A DNA stretch of 64,000 bases from Echiichthys vipera (taxonomy: Eukaryota > Chordata > Actinopteri > Perciformes > Trachinidae): assembly GCA_963691815.1 (NCBI GenBank), contig OY829651.1:17787387-17851386 (forward strand), written 5' to 3'. Made by a program: the position numbers and the translations under genes. Each line of letters opens with the position of its first letter. Position 1 is the stretch's first letter. The notes beneath the pieces were generated by a model. That model saw only the letters and a list, made by a program, of their open reading frames with translations, was not told the DNA's origin and did not search any database. Shown here in pieces: positions 24,720 to 35,300 of the stretch.

Positions 24720-26820
24720 CCTCAAGACTTACCTTAACCCTAACCAATTTGCCTATCTCTAGCCCTAACTTTACCCAAAGTCAACTGTAACAGTTCCATT
24801 TTAATTCTCACCCAGATTTTACCATGAATCTTGCATCATTTACTCTCTGCCCATCTCAGTTTTGAAACATCACATTTCAATCTGCTTTAGTACAAAGTAC
24901 TTTACCCAAGTTTATGTAACAATTTTGAGATACTTTTATATTACTAAAGTATTCCCATTTTCTTTCACTTTAAAGGTAGTTTCACATCGTCAGACCACAG
25001 TGCTGTGGAGTATCCCGGTGTGGCTACACCCACTCATCATTCTGGCATAGTGGGAAAATGCTCTGGCTTGTTTGTATTTCTGTCTTTGGCACTGCAAAGG
25101 CAATGGTGCCCTTGCAAAAAAGATAGTGGAGATAGCAGAAGGGGCTTGTCACACGCCGGATGTCAGGTTCTATCCCAACACTGTACATCTAGTGATGTAG
25201 AAGGAAAGAGGGCTTCTTCTTCACCATTTGATTAAACCTTTACCCCACAACATTTTGATACTTTTCATTTTCAAATTAATAATACAATATATAACCAACA
25301 AATATGTTAAATTAGCCTACATCAATAAGACCTTACTGATACATAAGGTGAATTTCAGAAGCTACCAAGTAGGCTAGTAGGCTATATAACATTTCAATTA
25401 GCCCCACATTTACAAGCTGCAATGTTGAAAAGATGGACAATTTTATTTCCATTGTCTAGTAAAGATTAATCAATATTTGTGAACATGCCGGAGCTTCTCT
25501 CTCAAAGCCAGAAACCAGAGAAGTAAGTCTCAAACTTGATGTCATAGAGTATAAAGTATGGAGCTGCTCCATAAAAAATGAATGAGACACTGCTTCCTTT
25601 TTTAGACCTAAAAGAGTGACTTCAGCTTAGAAATGGTGTCTCACAAAAACGCGACCAGCAGAGTGCATTCTGTACTTCTGTTATACATTTTAACAGTTAC
25701 AGTGAGAATGAAGCATTAAGTGTTACACTTGAGGACCATAATGGCAATAAGCCTCCAGACATTGTTCTGTTTTCTTGTCCTGGGGGATTTTTAATGTAAT
25801 AATGACTTAAGTGTAATGTTATACGTGTTTTTCAATCATCAAATAAAATCAATCAGTCAATCAATCATGTGATCTCTGATAGTTGTCATTGAAATGATAG
25901 TACCTTACAGGAAAGCAGGATTTTCAGGTGCCTAAAACTTAAGTGCTTTCACTCTTTTATTCCATCTTTGTCGTCAAAATACCCAAGAAAAGGGAAGAAT
26001 ATCAAAAATAGAGAAGGAAAAGAAGCGTTGTGATGAGATGTCTCTTTGTAGAGAAAGTGAAAGAAGAAATAAAACTAAAACTCACATTTCTGCTGAAACC
26101 AGACATTTCCTTTCAAATCCATGACCCATGGAGGGCATATCAGAGATATCGGATAGTGGAGTTAAGATCTGACAGAATATAAGAAGGCAATGAAAATCAG
26201 AATCCATCATATATTGCTGACCTATTAACACCACAAATGTCATGACAGCGTAACCACCATGTAGTTACAGTGGAAACACATTAAATCACACTTGCCATGA
26301 TCTACGGGCATTCACATTTGATTTGGTGCTGTTCATGATAAAGGTGTTAAACACTGATGCACACAAAATAAATACAGAACCAGATGTTCTTATATATATT
26401 TTAGTTTATTTGAAGTGGTTGTCACAGAAGTGATATGGAGATAGACATAAAGAGATAATTACTGTATGTTTTAGATGAGATAATTATATCAACTCGTACT
26501 TGCATTCAACAGGAAGACTCAAATGTACTCACAAGAGGTTTGTGTTGACCTTCTGTTGCAAATCATTAAAAAAGTCAAATGAAAACAAAGGTGAAGATTT
26601 TCATGAATAATTCTTGATTTATTAATTAGATGTGTTTGGATCTTCATGGTATCAAAAAGTGTGTAAAAGTGTAAAATGTTGAACAATATTTGTTCAGATG
26701 GCACATGACGTCAAATAACAACGTAGGTTTGTTAGTTTGATTGTTAGGTGCACAATTTTTGTTTTTTATAATCCTGAAATAAAAAAAAACTTTTGAAATC
26801 TAAAATCTGATTTAATTATT
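24720..26820. other. Spacer between chemokine copies 3 and 4, no gene
   Basis: Third copy of the inter-gene spacer. No supported coding sequence. The CRE for copy 4 is at 26706-26713. Confidence 0.6.
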
Positions 26821-26953
26821 ATTAACCACAGACGACGAGTGGAATGAGCGAGTAGGTTTTTTTGTGGTTTCTGAAGTTTCACTTTCCAGTCACAAAGAAA
26901 TTCCCTTGATCACAGGAAGTTGATGAGGTACATGTCTGAGGAAAGTATTTAAG
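26706..26953 (+). promoter_or_regulatory. Chemokine copy 4 promoter (CRE, ISRE, kappaB-like, TATA)
   Basis: TGACGTCA is at 26706-26713, ISRE AGTTTCACTTTCC at 26875-26887, kappaB-like GAAATTCCC at 26897-26905 and TATA-like GTATTTAAG at 26945-26953. Confidence 0.75.
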
Positions 26954-27110
26954 ACGACCCACAGCCTCAACCCCTCACAGTTCTCCTGTCAACCAACTTT
27001 GCTCTCTGATCTCTCTAGCTGCACTTGTTACAGCTCTTTTCTACCATCTTTACCACAAGAAACAAGAACTTTTTTCAAGCACCAGTGTCATCTCGACCAA
27101 AGAGGAAACA

Positions 27111-28047
27111 ATGTCCAGCATCATGAAAGTGTTTCTGCTCCTGGCTGTCATGGTCTGCATCTCTAAAGCTCAATGTAAGTTATTATACTTTTTCTGCATT
27201 TACAACTCAAACATAGACAACATTTTATACATTTGTATGTGTTTTTGGCAGCAGTGAGCAGAAATCTGTGCAGTGAAAAACATGCTAATTAAATTGTGTT
27301 TTCCTTTAATTTCTCAGCCCGTGAATCAGGACAGTGTCTGTGTCAACGTGTAAGAAGGGTAATCAGCTCGAAGAGTGACATTAAGGACATCCAGGTCTAC
27401 CAAGCAACCATCTTCTGTAACAAAGTGGAGATAGTGTAAGATGCACTAAACGTCTTTTATTTAGATCATGGGAACGTGAAATGTTAGTAAGAAAGTGATG
27501 ACATTGCAGCATTAAACCTAGAATGACATTTGAATCCAAGTCTGGCTTCAGTTGTACTGAAAATTACAATGAACTCCTGCTAAAACAACAAGTCTAGTCA
27601 TCAGTCTACCTTCCTGAATCATTTATGTATCTGTTTATCTGCTATATTTGGTGCAGAGAGTCACTTCTCCTGAGCTCACCTCTGCTGTCTATGTCAACAG
27701 TGTCACCATGAACAGCGGCCTTCGCTATTGCCTGAACCCCGAGTTGAAGCCGGTGCAGAAACTCATGGCTGCCATCTTGTGAGTGTATTGTATTTACTGA
27801 TATGAATCCAAGCCTAATCTTCAGAATGAATTGATCACCCAATTACTAATATTACTCTTTCAGTGAATCTCCATATTTGATATGAATAACAGTTATAACA
27901 GAAATAATGCCTTCTCCACACTGTAATGTGTCTAATGTGTGTTCCTTTTTTATTGTCATTGGTAGAAAACAGAAAAAAACCTCTACTACAGCCAGACCCA
28001 CTGAGGTCACTTCCACCCCAGGCAGCGCCAACACAGCTCACGTCTGA
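27111..28047 (+). CDS. cxcl11-like: CXC chemokine copy 4 (CXCL9/10/11-like), 113 aa
   Basis: The exons are 27111-27174, 27318-27435, 27701-27778 and 27966-28047, with the phases of the other copies. The protein is a secreted ELR-negative CXC chemokine with cysteines at 28, 30, 55 and 71. Ser at residue 41 in exon 2 and the whole of exon 4 (KKTS, RPTE, AHV) agree with copy 1, while residue 22 (Ser) and residue 36 (Val) agree with copies 2 and 3. Intron 3 carries the insertion shared with copy 2 (about 27843-27888). This mosaic implies gene conversion. The 3' flank is the most diverged of the four. Confidence 0.93.
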
Positions 28048-28276
28048 CTCTTTATCTCCATGGATCAATAGCAAGCTCAGATGACCTCCGACCCTCCTAA
28101 GAAAGGCACCTTAAACCAATGTGGATGTGAAATGAAAAAACGTATTTAACTTATTTTTATACTGATGTGCACTTACAGTATACCTCTATTCTTCTGTATT
28201 TCCTTTTCACTGTTTTTGTAAATGTATGTGTTTTAAGCCAAGTTTTCTGCATTTTGGTAATTTAATATTATTTTTT

Positions 28277-28286
28277 AATAAATAAA
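28277..28286 (+). terminator. Poly(A) signal AATAAATAAA, chemokine copy 4
   Basis: Two overlapping AATAAA hexamers at the position equivalent to the signals of the other copies. Confidence 0.65.
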
Positions 28287-28406
28287 ACAATAAGGAAGCA
28301 TTGAGTACTTGTTTTCTGTTCCTGACACTGTTGCTGTCTTATATCAACAGCGCTGCCTTGTGGTTAAAAACTGACAATGCAAGACTATGAGTGTTATCCT
28401 CTAAGG

Positions 28407-28732
28407 CAGGAGTGTCAAACTCAGGCCCGTGGGCCAAATCTGGCCCGCGGTGTAATTATATTTGGCCCTCAAGATCATGAGGTAAGGACCTGTTTGTCTT
28501 GTCTGCAGAGCCACCATGGCTGTAACAAAACAATATAAAATAAGAAACACCATGACAGTACAAGGACATGCACTGAAAATGTTCAACATTACACATCTGG
28601 AGAGAAGGGAAAACATGCACATTTGCAGTCTTTTTTTATTTTTATTTTTTTTTAGTAAATATAGAGTTTGGCCCGCAACTTTGTCCCACTCTTTGCATTT
28701 GGCCCACTGTGAATTTGAGTTTGACACCCCTG
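28407..28732. mobile_element. hAT-type non-autonomous element, 326 bp, with 8-bp TSD
   Basis: The ends are CAGGAGTGTCAAACTCA and TGAGTTTGACACCCCTG, near-perfect inverted repeats of the common vertebrate CAGGGGTGTCAAACTC hAT family. Subterminal GGCCCG blocks are present. An exact 8-bp target duplication CTCTAAGG flanks it (28399-28406 and 28733-28740). Units 1 and 2 preserve the empty site (TATCCTCTGAGGC near 15449 and TATCCTCTAAGGC near 19850), so the insertion is specific to unit 4. No transposase is encoded. Confidence 0.9.
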
Positions 28733-29084
28733 CTCTAAGGCGAATAATGGGCCTAATATTACACATATCAGGACATCAAAGCAGCTTACAGGTTCAATAA
28801 CCAACCAATAACGTGTTCCCAACCAACTCTGAAAGGGGCGGCTCAGATCAGCTGAGCCTCATAGGCTGTGATCCTCCATTCTCTCTCTCTGTTTCTTCCT
28901 CTCTCTCTTAACCTTAACCCTAACCACTAACTTGAACCAAAGGCAACTGTAACCCTATATTTTAGAGTTCAATTTTAATTCTCACACAAATTTTACAATG
29001 AACCTTGCATAATTTACTCTCTGCCCATCTCAGTTTTGAAATGTTTCATTTGAATTGGCTTTAGTCGAAAGTACTTTATTCAAG

Positions 29085-29390
29085 TACTGTACTTTTGTTA
29101 CAACTTTGAGTTTACACAGTTATACAATTTATGACATCACAAATTTGATTTTTAGCACTCTAGTTTTATGATTTAGGAGAGAGTTGTTTATGTATACTAT
29201 TTTTTTTATATTTTGTTTCTACCGTTGTAGGCCATAGATTTTGCACGTGTGTAGTTTCCCTTTATGTTGATGCTAATAACCTACTTTTCATTTTTGAATG
29301 AGAGACTTTTACTTGTAAGTTGAGTATTCAACACTTTTACTTAGTAAGTGAAATATCAGATTTACTTACACCACTGCTTGTTTTTGGTAT
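29085..29390. mobile_element. Degraded AAGTAC-rich TIR element fragment
   Basis: Segments such as AAAGTACTTTATTCAAGTACTG and an end at TTTACTTACACCACTG resemble the abundant fish element also present at 47973-48458. Both ends are eroded and no coding sequence is present. Confidence 0.4.
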
Positions 29391-29459
29391 TGCATAATAA
29401 GACGGTAGTCTAGGATACTCCTTAACAATTTAATTATTCACCACGTTTTTCCCAAACAG

Positions 29460-29696
29460 GCTGCAGGGCTTTAAATTTCGGATGACCACTCCCGCCGGCT
29501 CCTTTGGAGGAGAGGTGCGTTCACTGGAGCCGTAAACTACGGACGTCTCAGCAAACTGTTTACTCTCCGCATGTCCAAAAGTCATGGATCAACCAACCGA
29601 TGAACAAACATACGATATCAGTTCGTTCAGTCTGTCAAGTCGGCGCCACCTTGACAACGAAATCACTGCAGCTGCGGAATAATTTGACAAATTGAG
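29460..29696 (+). other. Putative 5' UTR exon and promoter area of KIAA1191
   Basis: A GC-richer, CpG-containing stretch ends in a consensus 5' splice site GTAAGT at 29697. The next acceptor, TTGCTTCCATAG, ends at 30583. The exon has several ATGs not in frame with KIAA1191, so I treat it as untranslated. The 5' limit is estimated from composition only. A poly(T) run at about 29929-29950 lies in the following intron. Confidence 0.5.
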
Positions 29697-30706
29697 GTAA
29701 GTGTAAATACGAGCATGCATGGCAATATTAACGATTTCTAACAAAGTGACAAATGCAGTGCACGAAGAATATACATACCAGTCAATACATGGTTAAAATG
29801 CTATTTCTGGTAAGGTGTCCTCCCTATAAACAGCCATATGGTATCGTTACTATAGGCTTATAGTCTGCTAGTGCATAGATTCTTTTAGACGTTATTCCCA
29901 AACACCCATGGCGTGACTTTGGTTCCTTTTTTTTTTTTTTTTTTTTTTTTGCAAGTCACTGTATTTGGCAACCCCAATGTGCTGACGTCAACAACAGCAG
30001 ATAGGTGTCAGCTGTCTGTGAAGTAGACTAGAATAGAAAAACACCCGGTCTAAATCTGCAAAATCCAAATTTTTGCCAGAATTTAGTTTTGGCAGATGTT
30101 TAAAGTGAGGAAGATGCAGGTGGACTGCAATGGAAAGTGAGCTCAGGCAAGGCTGATAAGGAACACTGATAAGATGATGATAAGATGCAGACAGGTTCAC
30201 TACGTGCATGACAGTGGCTCGCATTTAACACAATATTGAATTAAATGTAGAACAAGGTCCAGTCTAAGAGACAGGCAGCATTTCCTTAATTCAAACCGTT
30301 TCATTTCCTTCAAAATGACCCTGTTCTTCCTCTGCTTTGAGCAGACGAGAGGCTGTTTAGTGAGCGTGACTGACATAAACTCATATTAATAACAGTACTG
30401 TAACCAGACTCTTGTTTCTATTTGGAGCAGGTCAGAAACAGAACACTGTACTGCACAGTCACAAGACTGTATTCTCCTCTTAACCATGCTTAGGCTAATA
30501 AAACCCAAGCATGTAACATGTCTATTTATTTACCTCTGTCTGCACATCAACGTGTTGTTGCACTGTACACTTTGCTTCCATAGATGTATGTCTTTATATG
30601 CGTCTAATGAGCCTGTTACACTGTGTGGTGTGAGGATTGTTCAGCCCATAGTGGAGAGTCACCATACGCAGTGTCCTGTGGTCAGCCCCTCAGATCTGGT
30701 GTCAAA

Positions 30707-32257
30707 ATGGCCTCACGACGGGGAGACATTCCAGGTAATGCAGAAATTAAAATTAATTTTAACATGACTTAATTTGTAAAATGATTGCTAGTTTTTGCAG
30801 AGATGTCGGATGTTAGTTTCCTCGTGCAAAACACAGTAATAACATGTTTTCTTTACTTCCATCCTTCAGCACTTGAATCTGACACATCATCTGGACTGTT
30901 CGGTGCCTTTTCGTCTCCCATCGGAATGACTCGGCGCAATGTCAGCTATGATGAGCTCATGGATGCCACCATGCATTCGCCACCTCCAGACTTTTCTGTC
31001 AACATCTTATGGAAAGACCCTGTCATCCCACAGCACAAGTTCAGGAACACCGCAGAGGTGCTTTCCTGATTCTTGTTATTTTCTAATCCAAATTGTTTTT
31101 TGAAGATGTTGTTCCTGAATGTTGGGTGCATGCCTGGACACATTTGTTTGAGTCATATTTGATGTGTAACTGGTTTAAAAATGAATCCTAACAGCATATA
31201 AACTTGTGTGAGCAGGAAGTCGAGAGTGGTGGGAAGTTGCTGACATTTGAGGCAGCAGCGCCAATCAAGTCCCCAGTGCCTGTTGTGAAAGCCAAAGCCA
31301 CGTCTTTAATGAGCTCACTTATGATCAGTAAGTCAACCATACCAACTGAGGAACTTACAGGCACTATCTGTGTTAAGACCCACATACAAGTCTCTATATG
31401 TCACAGCATTCTGTAAGGTTCACCTGTGATTGTCCAAATGGCTGCTGCCTTGGCTGCCAAATATGGATAAATGGACTGCAGCATATCAAAACATTATGCA
31501 ATTTTGTATCCACTGTTGACTGTATGCCCATCCTCACTTAGAGCAGACGCAGGAGAACCTTCAGAAGTTTGAGCACCAGGCGGGGCTCACTGATGCCGGA
31601 TATTATCCCCACAAGGGGCTCTCTACTGAGGAGACACGTTTTCACCGACTGGGTGACGGCACATTGCCAGTAAGTATTAACAAATGTGTTCTATACGCAA
31701 GCCTTGATGTGCCAAGGGGCAGTGACATTTTTTTTATCTCTGTCCTCGGGTAATAATAAATAAGGCCCTAATCAAAAATATATCTCACCCTTGAATATAT
31801 GATAAGTAAGATAGATAGAGGGAAGAACAACTGTGTAGCTTACTGTTAGTTTATTACTAAGTTTAGGCCCAAATGAAAGGTCTAGCCGTCATCGGATATA
31901 ACTGATTAATCTGATCAGGTTGATCTGATGAAGTGTGTTTTGGCTGAAATGTCATAACAAACCTGGAGTAAGGATGACTGTGTAAGACTTTGTTTTATTC
32001 TTAAGAGAAATTTGGTTTGGAAATGTCACATTGTCACACAAGCTCTGAAAATGTACTTTTACGATCATAACGTAGTGCACAAACATCCCATGAACACTGA
32101 AAACAGGATAAATTTCCTAGTCATCAAAATTCAGCTCAATAGTGTGTTAATAGTGTGTTAAATATTAACAAGTTCTAGGGGTCAAGTGTTAAGGCTTTAT
32201 CTTTTGTTCATGGATTCAGAAGGGAAGGTTTAGAAACTAGACTTTTTTTTCCAAAGT

Positions 32258-32352
<95 letters not shown>

Positions 32353-35300
32353 CAGCGTGTGGATGCACAAAGGTTGTGTTTTCTTTTCTGTCTGGATTTG
32401 TCCAATCCCCCTGCTGACTATGGCCCACTCCTCATGCTCACATTTCAAGTGACCTACAACAACCTTTACGATGTTAAAGAAAAATAGCCTACATTATGGG
32501 GATTATATTCCTGCTAGAAGAATTCAGGTGTCTGTGTTATTATTCAAAATAATGAGTGTTATTTTGAGAAATTATATGATAATACCATATCGTTTAACCT
32601 GTTGAGTGTATAGTAAACATGGAACAACATCTTGGTAAACAAATTACGTCATACAGCTCTGTGCTGGTTCACTGGAGCTTCCGGCAGAAGTGTTGCCAAG
32701 CGACGCCCTTAAATGAATCGAGCCCCCTTGTTTTCTCAAACGGACCAATCAACGAGGGCCTAACAAAAAGATTGGAGGCCCGCTTGTGGTGTGTGATAGA
32801 ATAGACAATCGTTTGTGTTTTCGAGGAAAAACGTGTTAAAACAGCAACATTATGGGCAAAATTAAGGAATCTGTCGGACTGGAGCGTCAAAGAAACCTTA
32901 TCATAAAAAGGTATGTGAAGGAATCAGTGTATTTAGCTGTAACTGTGTGTACATTCAGACCAAAGCAGGCCGTTAGCATAGCAACGTTGCTAACTGCCAT
33001 TCGAGCTAACTCGAGTAAACAAACTACCTTAACGTAACGTTCATGTTAAAATATCCTGGCGTACAATTATAAAGCTCATAATGCACGTTAACTGAGTCAG
33101 AGGCAAAGAGACTGACGTCAAATTGAGCGGGTTAAATAACGTTATCGTAACGTGTAGCTTGCTCCGTTCAGGTTAGCGTTAGTGCAAAAAGCTCATTCGT
33201 ATGTGTCTTACCACGGTTGACCTGCCTGCTAACTGTAGAGGTAACGTTACCGTTTATGAAACCGCCATGTCCCTGTCCATCGTTAACCGTAGTGTCCTAA
33301 CATACATTTAATTACATTATAATAAAGGGCCTGGTTCCACTTGCCTTCACATTTGCTACGCCAGATTATGCCATGTGGTGTCATTAGGCCCTGTGTTCAT
33401 GTACATTTGTTGTAACATTAACGTATTTTAATAGCAAAATTACCTGCCTCTATTCAAACATACACCATGTCTTATATTTGGCTTTTCTCTGTCTCAACTT
33501 CACCAAACACTTCATACTGTACATCCATGGTTTGTAGAGGTACTGGAAATGCTTGACAGCACTGCACTATAAATGCAAGTGTTTTCAAGGATTTTGGAAG
33601 AAGTGCTTGAAACTGCTTGGAATTTATTTTACATGGGTTGGCATGACATTGTTTTGCATGATGATTAAGAAATTATCAAAATAGTTGGTGATTTCATTTA
33701 TATCTATTAGTCAAATTCATGTTTGTTGTTTATAGGACAATAACATCTAATCTAATGTGATGAGCCAGTGCAGTAATAAGTGTACTGAATACTTAGTATT
33801 GTACTGTATACAAATATGTAGTTTACCACAGCTGTAAGGTGCAGGAAAAGCCTAAAAATGAAACCTTGAAAAACCTTAAAAACCTTGAAATACTTGAAAA
33901 TGGCTTTAATTTGATTTTAGAAAAGGAGTAGGAAGTCTGTACATGACAAACAACAGTTTCAACTGCCACAATGTTGTTGAGTCCTGATTTGTAATATTCT
34001 GGCTGAAGTCCAACAGGGTTGTTGGGGCAGTGAAATCCAGCCAAATACCAACCCAAATAATACACAAGAGATTAAAAGCCACAGGGCCTCTCACCGTTAT
34101 TCATTTGCATGATGATCACTGCCATGCAGGAAGGACCCTCATATCGACAGGAATGTATCCATATTAAATGGAAACTGAACATTGGCAGTACTCTTGAGGT
34201 AATTTCTGAACTAAATCTTAATATCAAGTATGGCTTCACATGTATTTGGTTGGTTAGAGTTCTCAGTATTTAAAATAGGATTTTGCACATGTATTATTTG
34301 TGTAGCAGAGAAGTTATTCATAGGCAGGTTCACTTGGACTGGTGGTTTTTGCAGGTAGAGCAATCTGATTAGTAGTTTATGATGTTTTCATTAATGACCT
34401 TTTAAATAATACAACTTGGCTCTATTCTTACCATTATTTATCATAGAAAGGTCCTCTCTCTGTTTCTGCCCTCTCTTTTCCCTTCCACACCACATGTTCA
34501 CACAGCAGGTAATGGGCTCAAAAGACCTGTGACATACTTTTTATTATTATTATTTAAGGTCTGCAGGTCCAGAAAAACACTGCTGACCTTTTTCATTGTG
34601 TATTCGGGGAGTGTTTACTCTTTAAATAAGATCAATGCTCTGTTTCTGACACAGTTGTCAGAAACGGATCAACACTTTGCTGTTTGTAGAGGGTGCATTA
34701 AACAAAAACAACCAGCCAACTGCAGGTATTAAAGCTTCAATCACTTTTTAATGTACCGGGTGGAGGTCCACAACCTTCACCTGTTGTATACAAACAGTAG
34801 ATACAACAGTGCAAATGTCTCCAGTCTAGATGAAAACCTGACTGAGCAAAGTTCAGTGTTGGCTAATGCCATAATACTGTTTTCTGAAACCGGCAACCTG
34901 CACATTTATCGATATAAGGGATTTGTTATTGTTTGTTTGTGTCATTGCTTGTTTCTTTCTGTCTGTGCAGAAGTTGAGAATGCCAAACGGGGACTTCAAG
35001 GAGGACAGGTGTACAACATCAGCACAATCCACCCCAAGTAGCACCCCTTCCGTCACCCCCTCCGTCACCCCCAGCGTCACCCCCTGTGTTAGTCCCCACA
35101 CATCACCGGCTCTTAGTCGCAGGTAGGCATCATGAAATGTTAAACTCATTCTGTTATTTTATCTGAACCCAGATGCTTATATTGAAATTGGTGGAAACAG
35201 AACCCCTAATCATAACATGCTTAATTTTCAAATGGGGCCCATATTATGTGCAATATATCATATCCTACCGTGTTTGCTTGTATGTTAATTTTCTTATTCT

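Noticed and set aside
28910..28930. Telomere-like CCTTAACCCTAACC
   Set aside because: Only one or two imperfect repeats, derived from the unit sequence CTTAACCCTGACC. Not an interstitial telomere array.
34567..34725. 159-nt segment bounded by AG and GT in KIAA1191 intron 5
   Set aside because: Although its length is divisible by three, the phase required by the neighbours contains a stop (TAA) early on.
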